DNA from: Thalassospira sp. MCCC 1A03138
Lineage (GTDB): Bacteria > Pseudomonadota > Alphaproteobacteria > Rhodospirillales > Thalassospiraceae
DNA length: 64,000 nucleotides
Assembly (NCBI RefSeq): GCF_002115785.1
Contig: NZ_JFJY01000003.1
Coordinates: 310,001-374,000 of the forward strand
Direction: 5' to 3'
In this document: positions 43,938-52,816 of the stretch, in pieces
Numbering within the stretch: position 1 is the first letter of the stretch
How the letters are laid out: every line of letters starts with the position of its first letter
Position numbers and translations under genes: made by a program
The notes under the pieces: model-generated
What the model saw: only the letters and a program-made list of their open reading frames with translations
Told to the model about the DNA's origin: nothing
Databases searched by the model: none

Positions 43938-44879
43938 ATGCTTGATCAACGCATTAAATTCCGCCATCTGACCTGCTTTCTGGAGGTCGCGCGCCAGCGC
44001 AGCGTCGTCAAGGCCGCCGACACATTATCCATCACCCAGCCGGCCGTTTCCAAAACCATCCGCGAGCTCGAAGAACATCTTGATGCCCGTCTGTTCGACC
44101 GCTCCAAACGTGGCGTCACACTGACCGATTTCGGCAAGGTGTTCCTGCGTTATGCCGGTGCCAGTGTCACCGCCCTGCGTCAGGGTGTCGACAGTATCAG
44201 TCAGGTGCGCATGCAGGGCGGGCTTTCGATCAATCTTGGTGTATTGCCAACCGTCGCCGCCAGCGTCATGCCAAACGCCATCCGCCGGTTCAAGGCGCTA
44301 AGCCCCGATACAACGGTCAAGGTCGTCGCCGGGCCAAACGTCATGCTGATGGGGCAGTTGCGCGTCGGCGAACTTGATCTGGTGGTCGGTCGCCTGGCCG
44401 AACCCGATCAGATGTCGGGTCTGTCCTTCATACATCTATATTCCGAACATATCTCGCTGGTTGCGCGGCCCGGTCATCCATTGCTGGCCGATAAAAACCC
44501 GGACATCACCCGCATCCGCGAATTTACCGTTCTGGTGCCCCCCAAACAGGCGATCATCCACCCGACCGTCGATAAAATGCTGATTGCCCACGGGATCGGT
44601 GCCCTGCCCGACCGGATCGAAACCGTTTCGACATCCTTTGGTCGCGCCTTTACCCGCGAAACCGATGCGATCTGGATCATCTCGAACGGGGCTGTGGCAT
44701 CCGATATTGCCGAAGGCCATCTTGTCGAACTGCCGATTGATACCAGCGATACCTTTGGCCCGGTAGGTCTGACCACCCGCATCGACAGTCCGGTATCCCC
44801 GCCGGTCGAAATGCTGATCAATGCCGTCCGCGAAGAAGCCACCCTGCATCACGCGACCCATGCCCGCCATGATACATAA
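43938..44879 (+). CDS. pcaQ: LysR-type activator of the pca operon
   Basis: About 313 residues. The N-terminus MLDQRIKFRHLTCFLEVARQRSVVKAAD is characteristic of PcaQ, and the HTH recognition helix is ITQPAVSKTIRELE. The effector domain follows (about 95-300). ATG 43938 is preferred over the opening codon at 43908; GGAATGG lies before it. PcaQ activates pcaD-first operons in response to the pathway intermediates beta-carboxymuconate and gamma-carboxymuconolactone in relatives. It sits between the pca operon and a TRAP operon, and similar elements precede both. Confidence 0.9.
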   Translation: MLDQRIKFRHLTCFLEVARQRSVVKAADTLSITQPAVSKTIRELEEHLDARLFDRSKRGVTLTDFGKVFLRYAGASVTALRQGVDSISQVRMQGGLSINLGVLPTVAASVMPNAIRRFKALSPDTTVKVVAGPNVMLMGQLRVGELDLVVGRLAEPDQMSGLSFIHLYSEHISLVARPGHPLLADKNPDITRIREFTVLVPPKQAIIHPTVDKMLIAHGIGALPDRIETVSTSFGRAFTRETDAIWIISNGAVASDIAEGHLVELPIDTSDTFGPVGLTTRIDSPVSPPVEMLINAVREEATLHHATHARHDT

Positions 44880-44925
44880 TCATATGGTTATGAAAACAAG
44901 CGCCAATATCATTATACATAACCAT
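44876..44925. promoter_or_regulatory. Probable PcaQ-responsive element before TRAP operon
   Basis: Directly after the pcaQ stop lie ATAATC-atat-GGTTAT (44876-44891), close to the PcaQ box ATAACC-N4-GGTTAA, and the larger repeat ATGGTTATG (44884-44892)-N24-CATAACCAT (44917-44925). The rest of the 234-base leader (to 45113) is A-rich with no other clear signal. It suggests that the TRAP transporter is part of the PcaQ regulon. Confidence 0.6.
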
Positions 44926-45113
44926 GCGACGACCATTAGATTGATTACAAATTGGCATGACTGCTGTGCGTAAACGGCAAACATGCGAACAAAAAGAATA
45001 ATAAAAACAACAAGAAAAAAAACTTCAGGAAAACTTTGCAGATAAAAAAACGCATCATGGCTGAGACGTTTGATGGCGTTTGGCAACGCCACGGGACGTT
45101 CAAAGGAGGAAAA

Positions 45114-46148
45114 ATGAAACACATCACGAAATTGCTGACAGGTGCCGCCGTCGCGACCATGGTGTCGTTTGGCGCCCACGCACAGGAAGTCACACTGACC
45201 ATCCAGCACTTCCTGGGGCCGAAAGCACCGGCACAGGCCCAGATGATGGAACCGTGGGCCAAAAAGATCGAAGAAGAATCAAACGGCCGCATCAAGTTTG
45301 AAATTTTCCCGTCCATGTCACTGGGCGGCAACCCGCCGGAACTGTATCGTCAGGTCCGTGATGGTGTCGCCGATATCGTCTGGACCCTGCCGGGTTACAC
45401 CCCGGGCGTCTTCCCGCGCACCGAAGTTTTCGAACTTCCGGGTGTTCATCTGGGGGATGCACGCGCGACCAACCTCGCGATCTGGGACATGATGGAAGAC
45501 ATGGCACCGGACCTTAAAGACATTCATCCGCTGGCTGTCCACGTCCATGCCGGTCAGGCCATCCACCTGACCCAGAAAGAAGTCCGCACCGTTGCCGATG
45601 TCAAAGGCCTCAAACTGCGTACACCGACCCGTACCGGTTCCTGGGTGATTGAATCCTGGGGCGCAGAACCGGTTGGCATGCCGGTCCCGGCCCTGCCGCA
45701 GGCCATGTCGCTTGGCGTGGTTGACGGCGGCCTTGTTCCGTTCGAAGTCGTCCCGCCGCTGAAACTGGCTGAACTGGTTTCCTATTCCGTCGAAGGCCAG
45801 GGCGTTAATTCCCGCTTCGGTACCTCGGTCTTCCTGTTCGCCATGAACAAGGACCGTTACGAAAGCCTGCCCGACGATCTCAAGGAAATCATCGACCGTA
45901 ACTCCGGCCGCGATTTTGCCGCCCAGATCGGTGATGTTTTCAATAATGTCGAAGAAGTCGGCAAGAAAATGATCAACGATGGCAAGGGTCAGGTTGTTGA
46001 ACTGACGCCCGAAGAAAAAGCGACCTTTGACGATGCATCCGCATCGGTTGTTGATCGCTGGATCGAAGAAGCCAAATCGAACGGCATCGACGGTGCCGCA
46101 CTGGTCGAAAAGGCCAAGGCTGCCGTTCTCGCCCATACCGAGCAGTAA
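45114..46148 (+). CDS. dctP: TRAP transporter substrate-binding protein (DctP family)
   Basis: About 344 residues with a Sec signal peptide (cleavage after AHA, residue 23). The ligand-binding run VKGLKLRTPTRTGSWVIESWGAEPVGMPVPALPQ carries the conserved arginine. ATG 45114 has AAAGGAGG just upstream; an earlier in-frame codon at 45036 gives an implausible extension. Next to pcaQ and behind a PcaQ-like site, the likely ligand is protocatechuate, 4-hydroxybenzoate or a related aromatic acid. This is inference. Confidence 0.92.
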   Translation: MKHITKLLTGAAVATMVSFGAHAQEVTLTIQHFLGPKAPAQAQMMEPWAKKIEEESNGRIKFEIFPSMSLGGNPPELYRQVRDGVADIVWTLPGYTPGVFPRTEVFELPGVHLGDARATNLAIWDMMEDMAPDLKDIHPLAVHVHAGQAIHLTQKEVRTVADVKGLKLRTPTRTGSWVIESWGAEPVGMPVPALPQAMSLGVVDGGLVPFEVVPPLKLAELVSYSVEGQGVNSRFGTSVFLFAMNKDRYESLPDDLKEIIDRNSGRDFAAQIGDVFNNVEEVGKKMINDGKGQVVELTPEEKATFDDASASVVDRWIEEAKSNGIDGAALVEKAKAAVLAHTEQ

Positions 46149-46176
46149 TCTCTCCAGATTACTGGCAAATCTGACA

Positions 46177-46205
46177 GGGTTACGTATCATCACGTTACGT
46201 AACCC
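46177..46205 (+). terminator. Stem-loop between TRAP dctP and dctQ
   Basis: GGGTTACGTA (46177-46186) and TACGTAACCC (46196-46205) form a perfect 10-bp stem with a 9-base loop, followed by a weak T run (GTTTTC). It probably lowers permease expression or protects the dctP message. Confidence 0.65.
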
Positions 46206-46243
46206 CGTTTTCCCGCAAGATTGCCCGCGAGAATGAATGACAG

Positions 46244-46747
46244 ATGAAACACGTGCTTAACAAGGCCGCATCATGGCTTGCCGTGGCGGGTGGTTTTTTG
46301 GCCCTGCTGATCGCGGTGGTAACCATCGTCAACGTTACCGCATTCGGCCTGGACAAACTCGCGCGCCTGTTTGGTGCGAATTTCCCGGCAATTATCGGCT
46401 ATGAAGACTTCGTCAGTATGATTGTCAGCTCGGCAGCCCTGATGTTCTTCCCCTATTGCCAGACCCGCTACGGCCATGTCGCCGTCGATGTCTTTATCAA
46501 AATGTTTCCCCAATGGTTCGCGCGCGGCGTGGATATCATCTCGGGCGTCCTGATGACGCTTCTGGCCCTGTTCCTTGGCTATATGATGATCCACGGCCTG
46601 ATCGAAGTCCGCAGCGACAATACCCTGTCGGCAATTCTGGGTTGGCCGATCTGGCCGTTCTATGTGCCGGGCATCGTATCGATGTTCCTGTGGGCGCTGA
46701 TTGCCGCAAGCCAGATTTTCGAAAGCGAGGCCCCGGCCAATGTCTGA
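46244..46747 (+). CDS. dctQ: TRAP transporter small permease (DctQ family)
   Basis: A 167-residue protein with four helices (first about 9-30, last about 125-150). It has the DctQ-like GYEDFVSMIVSSAALMFFPYCQ segment. Its end overlaps the dctM start by 8 bases, so translation is coupled. It bridges the membrane pore and the binding protein cycle; its specificity follows the adjacent DctP. Confidence 0.9.
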   Translation: MKHVLNKAASWLAVAGGFLALLIAVVTIVNVTAFGLDKLARLFGANFPAIIGYEDFVSMIVSSAALMFFPYCQTRYGHVAVDVFIKMFPQWFARGVDIISGVLMTLLALFLGYMMIHGLIEVRSDNTLSAILGWPIWPFYVPGIVSMFLWALIAASQIFESEAPANV

Positions 46748-48131
46748 ACGCGAATTAATCGGCCTTGGCGGTCTCGGACTGCTGTTCTTTATCCTGGCGC
46801 TGCGCGTTCCGGTCGGGCTTGCCATGATCGGTGTCGGGATCGGCGGCAACTATGTGCTTAGCCTGTTTTTCCCGTTCCTGCGCTTTGAACCCTATCTGCA
46901 ACAGTTCAAGTCCCTGTTTTACGGGATTGTCTCGAACTATGAACTGTCGGTCGTGCCGTTATTTGTCCTGATGGGCTACCTCGCCAGTCAGGCCAACCTG
47001 TCACGCGATCTGTTTCAGGGCGTAAACGCCATTCTGGGTCGTTTCCGGGGTGGTGTCGCCATGGCCGCCATCGGGGCGTGTGCCGGGTTTGGCGCGGTTT
47101 GCGGATCATCGCTTGCGACCGCATCGACCATGGGCAAGGTCGCCCTGCCCGAATTGCGCCGCCTGAATTATTCGCCGCGCCTTGCCACCGGCACGCTGGC
47201 AGCGGGCGGCACGCTTGGCATTCTGATCCCGCCGTCCGTCGCACTAGTGATTTACGCCGTCACGGTCGAGGCATCGATCATCCAGATGTTCCAGGCGGCA
47301 ATCATCCCCGGTTTGCTGGCGGTGGTGTTCTTTATGGGTGTAATCGCCATTCAGGTCCGCCTGAACCCAAGCCTTGCCCCGATCCCCGAACCGATGGAAC
47401 CGGCCGAACGCCGCGAGGCATTACTGCGCCTGATCCCGGTCATGGTGATTTTCGGCTCGATCATTCTCGGTCTTGGGGCTGGTCTGTTCACCCCGACCCC
47501 GGCGGCCGGTGTGGGTGTGTTTGCCATTCTGGTTTACGGCGCCTATATGCGCCTGCGTGGCAAGGGTGGCCTGACATTTTCCGGCCTGAAACAGTCGCTG
47601 CGCGATACGGCTGTCACCACCTCGATGATTTTCTTCATCCTGCTGGGTGCCGAAATCCTCAAGGGTTTCTTCAGCCGTGCCAACCTTCCGGCCTATATGG
47701 CCGAGGCCGCCGCGACCAGCGGACTTGATCCATGGCTGATCATGGTTCTGATGCTGCTCGCCCTGATCGTTCTGGGCTGCTTCATGGAAAGCCTGTCGAT
47801 GATTGTTGTGATCATCCCGTTCTTCTGGCCGGCCTTGGTCGATATCAATGGCGGGGATTGGGCAACGGCGGCAACGGCGGCCTATGGCATGGGGGCCGAA
47901 GACCTTAAAATCTGGTTCGGTATTCTCGCCCTGATTGTCGTGGAGCTGGGATTGATAACGCCACCGGTGGGATTGAATGTGTTCATCATCAACGCCCTTG
48001 CCGATGGCGTCCCCATGAGCCAGACCTTCCGCGGTGTCATGCCCTTCTTTGCCGCGGAAATTCTGCGTATTCTGCTGCTGATCTTTGTGCCGGTGCTAAC
48101 CCTGTTTGTGCCGACATTGCTCGGCGGTTAG
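46740..48131 (+). CDS. dctM: TRAP transporter large permease (DctM family)
   Basis: About 463 residues with 12 or so helices. Family blocks are LRVPVGLAMIGVGIGGNYVL, CAGFGAVCGSSLATASTMGKVALPE, TLGILIPPSVALVIYA and the C-terminal ELGLITPPVGLNVFIINAL. ATG 46740 lies in the end of dctQ. The gene ends 22 bases before a clear terminator, closing the TRAP operon. Confidence 0.93.
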   Translation: MSERELIGLGGLGLLFFILALRVPVGLAMIGVGIGGNYVLSLFFPFLRFEPYLQQFKSLFYGIVSNYELSVVPLFVLMGYLASQANLSRDLFQGVNAILGRFRGGVAMAAIGACAGFGAVCGSSLATASTMGKVALPELRRLNYSPRLATGTLAAGGTLGILIPPSVALVIYAVTVEASIIQMFQAAIIPGLLAVVFFMGVIAIQVRLNPSLAPIPEPMEPAERREALLRLIPVMVIFGSIILGLGAGLFTPTPAAGVGVFAILVYGAYMRLRGKGGLTFSGLKQSLRDTAVTTSMIFFILLGAEILKGFFSRANLPAYMAEAAATSGLDPWLIMVLMLLALIVLGCFMESLSMIVVIIPFFWPALVDINGGDWATAATAAYGMGAEDLKIWFGILALIVVELGLITPPVGLNVFIINALADGVPMSQTFRGVMPFFAAEILRILLLIFVPVLTLFVPTLLGG

Positions 48132-48153
48132 CAACGCGCATCATAAGCTTCCG

Positions 48154-48181
48154 AAAAGCCCGCCCGATCTGGCGGGCTTTT
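48154..48181 (+). terminator. Terminator after TRAP operon
   Basis: AAAAGCCCGCC (48154-48164) and GGCGGGCTTTT (48171-48181) form an 11-bp stem with a 6-base loop followed by CTTTT. Confidence 0.92.
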
Positions 48182-48233
48182 CTTTTGGTCAAACCCGAAA
48201 ACCGCTAGACTGTCCCAAAGCAAACAGCAAAAC

Positions 48234-49154
48234 ATGATCATGGTCGCAACCCGCAACAGCATTCCGGTCTACAAGCTTTACGGTGAAACCGGCGAAACCG
48301 CGCCCGGAACCGCCGAACAGATTGCCATTTCCGAACCGGAATTTTTCCATCTCGAAAGCATCCCGTCGCGATCCAAACTGCATGACCTGCACATCCAGCC
48401 GCACCGTCATGCCAATCTGTTTCAGCTGCTTTACATCACACGCGGCCATGCCGGGATCGAATTTGACGACCGGCAATTCACCATGCAGGTCGGGCAGATC
48501 CTCACCATGCCGCCCGGCACCGTTCACGGCTTTCGCTTCAGCCCCGATATCGATGGCTGGGTCATTTCACTGACCGATTACCATTTGCAGGAAATCCTTT
48601 CCCCCGCCCCCAAACTGCTTGCGCGCCTTGACCGGCCGCTTTGTGTCGATGCATCGGGAACCGCCGATCAGCCCGGCCCTACCGATTTCCTGATCCGCCA
48701 ACTGGTCGCAGAATATTACGGACATAATACCGGGCGGTTATATGCACTGCGCAACATATTGGGGTTGCTGTTGCTCGGCATCGGCCGCGATGCCCCGTCG
48801 GGCGACCCGGCGCGGCTGAGCCGCAAGGAACAGAAAACTGCCAAGTTCCGCAAATTCCAGTCGCTGATCGAAACCTTCTACAAACAGCACAAACCGCTGG
48901 AATTCTACGCCCGCGAAATCGGCATCACCACGACACAGCTAAACCGCATTGCCAAGGACATCTATGGCATGACCGCCATCGAAGTCGTCCATCATCGCCT
49001 GATCCTGGAAGCCAAACGCACCCTGATCTATACCGACATCGCGGTTCAGCAGATCGCCGATGAACTGGGCTTTCGCGATGCCGGATATTTTTCGCGCTTT
49101 TTCGCCAAAAAGGCCGCGATGTCACCGATGCAATTCCGACAGGATCACCGATAA
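48234..49154 (+). CDS. pobR: AraC-family regulator, PobR-like
   Basis: A 306-residue AraC regulator. A cupin-like N-terminal sensor (HDLHIQPHRHANLFQLLYITRGHAGIEFDD, MPPGTVHGFRFSPDIDGWVISL) matches PobR activators of 4-hydroxybenzoate hydroxylase. The C-terminal two-HTH domain (about 205-300) includes VQQIADELGFRDAGYFSRFFAKKAAMSPMQFR. PobR turns on pobA, which makes protocatechuate; no pobA is in the window. Its place after the TRAP operon supports uptake of an aromatic acid. The symbol rests on family resemblance and context. Confidence 0.78.
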   Translation: MIMVATRNSIPVYKLYGETGETAPGTAEQIAISEPEFFHLESIPSRSKLHDLHIQPHRHANLFQLLYITRGHAGIEFDDRQFTMQVGQILTMPPGTVHGFRFSPDIDGWVISLTDYHLQEILSPAPKLLARLDRPLCVDASGTADQPGPTDFLIRQLVAEYYGHNTGRLYALRNILGLLLLGIGRDAPSGDPARLSRKEQKTAKFRKFQSLIETFYKQHKPLEFYAREIGITTTQLNRIAKDIYGMTAIEVVHHRLILEAKRTLIYTDIAVQQIADELGFRDAGYFSRFFAKKAAMSPMQFRQDHR

Positions 49155-49190
49155 CATCCCGGCCTTGATATGCCGTTTAAGGACTACGGG

Positions 49191-49646
49191 TTAAAGCCAG
49201 CCACCCGTCCCGCTCAGATGCTTGGGCAAGTCATCAAGCGGTATCTTGGTCAGATCCTTGACGATTTCCCCGTCAAGCGCCTCGGCCAGGGGTTTGGGCA
49301 TTTTATTACGCACCTCACCCATCACCTTGGGCGGGGCAATCACGATCAGATTGTCGAACTTGCCATGCTTGCGCTTGTCGGTCAGGTAATTGACGACATC
49401 ATCGACAAATTCCATCTGCGCATGTTCATGCGGGTCGGTCGATGGTGGCATGGCGTGGCGCTGCTGGTTGCCGCCGGGATTGTTAAAACCGCGTCCCGGT
49501 TTGTCACTGGCGATTTCCCGGCTGGACCTGTTATCAGCCTGCATTTCCGTGACCGTTTCCAGATGCCGTCCTTCGGCATCAAACGTGACGGCCACCACAT
49601 GGGCGCGACCGCCGTCGGCAACAAGTATCCATTGGTTTTTATGCAT
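49191..49646 (-). CDS. Host attachment family protein (PF10116-like)
   Basis: About 151 residues. ATG 49646 is chosen because AAAGGCAGG precedes it and the protein then starts with the family pattern WILVADGGRAHVV. The C-terminal LIVIAPPKVMGEVRNKMPK is typical. The family is named for a Rhizobium protein needed for attachment to plant cells, but its fold is related to eRF1 domain 1 and the biochemical role is unknown. It is a single gene, convergent with the PobR-like regulator. Confidence 0.85.
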   Translation of the reverse strand: MHKNQWILVADGGRAHVVAVTFDAEGRHLETVTEMQADNRSSREIASDKPGRGFNNPGGNQQRHAMPPSTDPHEHAQMEFVDDVVNYLTDKRKHGKFDNLIVIAPPKVMGEVRNKMPKPLAEALDGEIVKDLTKIPLDDLPKHLSGTGGWL

Positions 49647-49740
49647 ATTAACCTGCCTTTCTGTTGCGACTGTCCCCGGAACGTCCCCCACCCGATCAAG
49701 GTTCCATAAAAGTCGTTTTCAACATCAGGCCACAGAACAA

Positions 49741-49772
49741 AAAGGCCGGTCCGCATGTCCGAACCGGCCTTT
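49741..49772 (-). terminator. Terminator after NitT/TauT permease
   Basis: AAAGGCCGGT (49741-49750) pairs with ACCGGCCTTT (49763-49772); on the minus strand the T run continues (complement of 49739-49743). It ends the ABC operon 49795-52537. Confidence 0.88.
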
Positions 49773-49794
49773 GATATCGTTGATCAGGATCGGC

Positions 49795-50628
49795 TTATCG
49801 CCACGCCAGCAACCAGCGATCCAGACGCCCCAGCAACCACGAAACACATAAACCCAAAAGCGATAAAACCACCACACCGGCAATAAGCTGATCGGTCTGA
49901 TACAGGTTCCCGGCTGCCAGGATCAGCGCCCCGATGCCGTATTGCGCCCCGATCATTTCGGCCGCGATCAGAAGGATAATCGCGATCGACGATGAAATAC
50001 GGAACCCCGACAGGATGGTCGGCAACGCACCGGGCAGGATGATCTTGCGGATCACCGACCACATCGGCAGATCAAAGCTCTGCCCCATGCGGATCAGGTT
50101 GCGCTGCACGTTATCCACCCCGCCGAATGTATTGATCACGGTCGGGAAAAACACGCCAAAGGCAATGGTGGCAAATTTCGATGGTTCACCAATGCCAAAC
50201 CAGATGATGAAAAGCGGCAGAAGCGCGATTTTCGGGATCGGGAAAAGGGCCGATACAAACGCCACGCCGGGCGACCGCGCCCAGCTAAACATCCCGACCA
50301 GAAAACCGACAAAAAGCCCGGCCACCGTCCCCATGATCCAGCCGCCAACAAGCCGCTGCAACGATGCGCCAAGATGCAGCCAAAGATCACCCGTGACAAT
50401 CAACTGCCAAAGCGCCTTGGCGACCGCAACCGGGCTTGGCATCGCAAGTTCACTGATCACACCCGTACTTGATCCCAATTGCCAAAGCGCAATCACGGCC
50501 ACAAAAAAGCCCCATGCCGCCACCGGATTGGCCTTGGGGTTAAAGCCCGTGGCACGAAACCGCACATGGCTTGCCGGTGACGCCGCACTTTGGGGTTCTG
50601 CCCGGACTTCGCTGATATCATGCGACAT
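49795..50628 (-). CDS. ABC transporter permease (NitT/TauT family)
   Basis: About 277 residues with six helices and the EAA-loop region VDNVQRNLIRMGQSFDLPMWSVIRKIILPGALPTILSGFRIS, which contacts the ATPase. ATG 50628 has GGAG upstream and lies within the last 11 bases of the ATPase gene. It is the SsuC/TauC-type permease, so the solute may be a sulfonate, nitrate, pyrimidine precursor or aromatic acid. The proteins alone do not decide. Confidence 0.88.
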   Translation of the reverse strand: MSHDISEVRAEPQSAASPASHVRFRATGFNPKANPVAAWGFFVAVIALWQLGSSTGVISELAMPSPVAVAKALWQLIVTGDLWLHLGASLQRLVGGWIMGTVAGLFVGFLVGMFSWARSPGVAFVSALFPIPKIALLPLFIIWFGIGEPSKFATIAFGVFFPTVINTFGGVDNVQRNLIRMGQSFDLPMWSVIRKIILPGALPTILSGFRISSSIAIILLIAAEMIGAQYGIGALILAAGNLYQTDQLIAGVVVLSLLGLCVSWLLGRLDRWLLAWR

Positions 50629-51391
50629 TTTCAAGCTCCTTATCGGCCGCAATCGCCTCATCCCGGATCAGGTTCCAAAGGGCGCTCTCATGCGCGATCA
50701 GCTCCGGCATGCCCTCGCGCCGCTCTGCAATCGGAATATCGATTGTATGGATTTCCTTGATCGTGCCGGGGCGACGGCGCAATGCCACCACCCGGTTGGC
50801 CAGTCGCACCGCCTCGTTCAGGTTATGCGTCACATAAACCGCCGTCATGCCGGTCCGCGCAAACAGGGCGGCAAATTCATCCAGCAGCAAAATCCGCGTC
50901 TGCGCATCAAGGGCCGATAGCGGCTCGTCCATCAGCAAAACCGCCGGGCGCACCGCCAACGCACGCGCAATCCCGACCCGCTGCTTCATCCCGCCCGAAA
51001 GCTGCTTCGGGTACGCATCACGGAAATCCCAAAGATTGGTCTGCTCCAGAACCTCTGCCACCCGCGCATCGCGGTCCGCCTTGGATAATCCGTGGTCTTC
51101 AAGCACAAGGCTGATATTGCCCGCCACCGTCCGCCACGGCAAAAGCGCGAAATCCTGAAACACATAAGTCAGCGGGTTAAGGCAGCCGTCCGGCGTCGCC
51201 TTATCACAAATCAGAATCTCGCCACGTGTCGGGGCCAACAACCCGCCAATGATCGATAACAATGTCGATTTGCCGCAGCCCGACGGCCCGATCAGGGCGA
51301 CGACCTCGCCCGGTTCGATCCCGAAATCGATATCGCGCAGCGCCTCGACCTGATCATATGAATGGCAAATGCCCTTGATTTGCAGCCGCAT
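50618..51391 (-). CDS. ABC transporter ATP-binding protein (NitT/TauT family)
   Basis: A 257-residue ATPase with Walker A (GPSGCGKST, about 36-44), the signature LSGGMKQRVGIARALAV (about 135), Walker B and D-loop LLMDEPLSALD (about 159) and the H-loop VYVTHNLNEA. It is the SsuB/TauB-type energiser of this importer and overlaps the permease gene by 11 bases. Confidence 0.92.
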   Translation of the reverse strand: MRLQIKGICHSYDQVEALRDIDFGIEPGEVVALIGPSGCGKSTLLSIIGGLLAPTRGEILICDKATPDGCLNPLTYVFQDFALLPWRTVAGNISLVLEDHGLSKADRDARVAEVLEQTNLWDFRDAYPKQLSGGMKQRVGIARALAVRPAVLLMDEPLSALDAQTRILLLDEFAALFARTGMTAVYVTHNLNEAVRLANRVVALRRRPGTIKEIHTIDIPIAERREGMPELIAHESALWNLIRDEAIAADKELENVA

Positions 51392-51426
51392 GGCACAATC
51401 CGTTTATCTGAAATCTACAAATGAAA

Positions 51427-51453
51427 CGACCGGGCCAGAAGATGGCCCGGTCG
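51427..51453 (-). terminator. Stem-loop between binding-protein and ATPase genes
   Basis: CGACCGGGCC (51427-51436) and GGCCCGGTCG (51444-51453) form a perfect 10-bp stem, with a short T-rich run next on the minus strand. It probably attenuates transcription past the binding protein. Confidence 0.6.
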
Positions 51454-51466
51454 GGAAAATATCGGC

Positions 51467-52537
51467 TTACTCGGTCAAGGCCGGGATAAAGCTGGTATCG
51501 ATGAATTTCGCCGGATCGGCATCGGCGGAAACAAAGCCGCGATCCTGATACCATTTGACCTGCGCCTTCACATCGGCAACGTCAAGTCTGGCTTCTTCGG
51601 TCATGAACATCGCGCCATTGCGGATTTTCGGATAGGCCTTGTCCGCCGGATCGTTGGCATAGACATATTTATGCACGATCTCCAAAATCTCCTGCGTGGT
51701 GTCGCTCTCAACAAGCTTGCCATCCGCATCGGTCGCCAGAAGGGCTGCGCGGTAATCCGCCACACCCTTCTGATAGGCGCGCACGAATTTCTCGACCATC
51801 TCGCGGTTTTCTTCGACATTCTCGGTCGATGTAAACAGACCACCCACCTGATAAGGCACGTAATCCTTCACCCAGCCGATAATATGCGCCGCCCCGGCAT
51901 TGGCCAGCGGCTTTGCGATATGCGGCACGATGATCATGCTATCGACCTGCCCGCTTTTAAGCGCGCCGATCATGTTGGGAACCGACTGCAACGGTTTAAG
52001 CGACATGCTTTCCGGGTCAAACCCGGCCTTCTCCGCCACATTGCCGATCATGTAATGGAAACTTGATCCGACCTGCGACAGGGCAAAGCTATGACCCGGC
52101 AATTTATCAACCGACGTAAGCCCGGCCTCAAACGCCGCATTGGATGCCAGAATGGCCGATCCGTCATAACCCGGATCTTCATGCAACTGCGCACCAATAA
52201 CCTTAAGCGCCCCCTTGGCCGCAAGGTTAAAGAAACCGCCCGTGAACGCCGTCACGCCAAAATCGGCATCGCCCGATGCAATCGCAACCGCAACCGGCTG
52301 GGCCGCCTGAAAGATCGAAATCTCGGCATCAAGGCCCTCGTCGGCAAGGTAACCCTTTTCCTTGGCAATAAATAACGGCGCGCTTGAAACAAACGCCAGT
52401 GCCGCAATATCAACCTTCTCATTGGCTTGTGCGGCCTGTGCGCCAAACGCCACAAGGGCGCTCGCCCCCATCGCCAGTGCGGCAACCGATCCACGCGCCA
52501 GCCGTGCCGCGCCAGCCATTCCCCTCATCGAAAGCAT
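51467..52537 (-). CDS. ABC transporter substrate-binding protein (NitT/TauT family)
   Basis: A 356-residue periplasmic binding protein with a Sec signal peptide (about 1-39; GSVAALAMGASALVAFGAQAAQA). The mature start KVDIAALAFVSSAPLFIAKEKGYLADEGLDAE is typical of the SsuA/TauA/NMT1 group. It is the first gene of a three-gene ABC operon. The 279-base gap to the divergent flavoprotein gene (52538-52816) must hold both promoters; no clear operator was seen in it. Confidence 0.9.
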   Translation of the reverse strand: MLSMRGMAGAARLARGSVAALAMGASALVAFGAQAAQANEKVDIAALAFVSSAPLFIAKEKGYLADEGLDAEISIFQAAQPVAVAIASGDADFGVTAFTGGFFNLAAKGALKVIGAQLHEDPGYDGSAILASNAAFEAGLTSVDKLPGHSFALSQVGSSFHYMIGNVAEKAGFDPESMSLKPLQSVPNMIGALKSGQVDSMIIVPHIAKPLANAGAAHIIGWVKDYVPYQVGGLFTSTENVEENREMVEKFVRAYQKGVADYRAALLATDADGKLVESDTTQEILEIVHKYVYANDPADKAYPKIRNGAMFMTEEARLDVADVKAQVKWYQDRGFVSADADPAKFIDTSFIPALTE

Positions 52538-52816
52538 GTTTCCTCCACAGGATCATTTTTTTGAATGCATTATAACCTTCGGAATTTTGTTAGCCGATTT
52601 ATCGACAAATTGCCAATCTTTGCCGCATTTTTCCGCCAAAAGGGTCGATTTCACCCTTAATGCGCAAGTCACAGCGAACCCTATTTCCGCCAAGGTCGAA
52701 TTTGCGCGGGTCTCCCGCCCTTCCCGCTCCCCGTCTGCGAACAATCCCGCAAATTGCCATCCCCCGCCAAACCGGCTAAAACCGCCAGACACAAACCCAG
52801 CACTCAAAGGCCCCGC

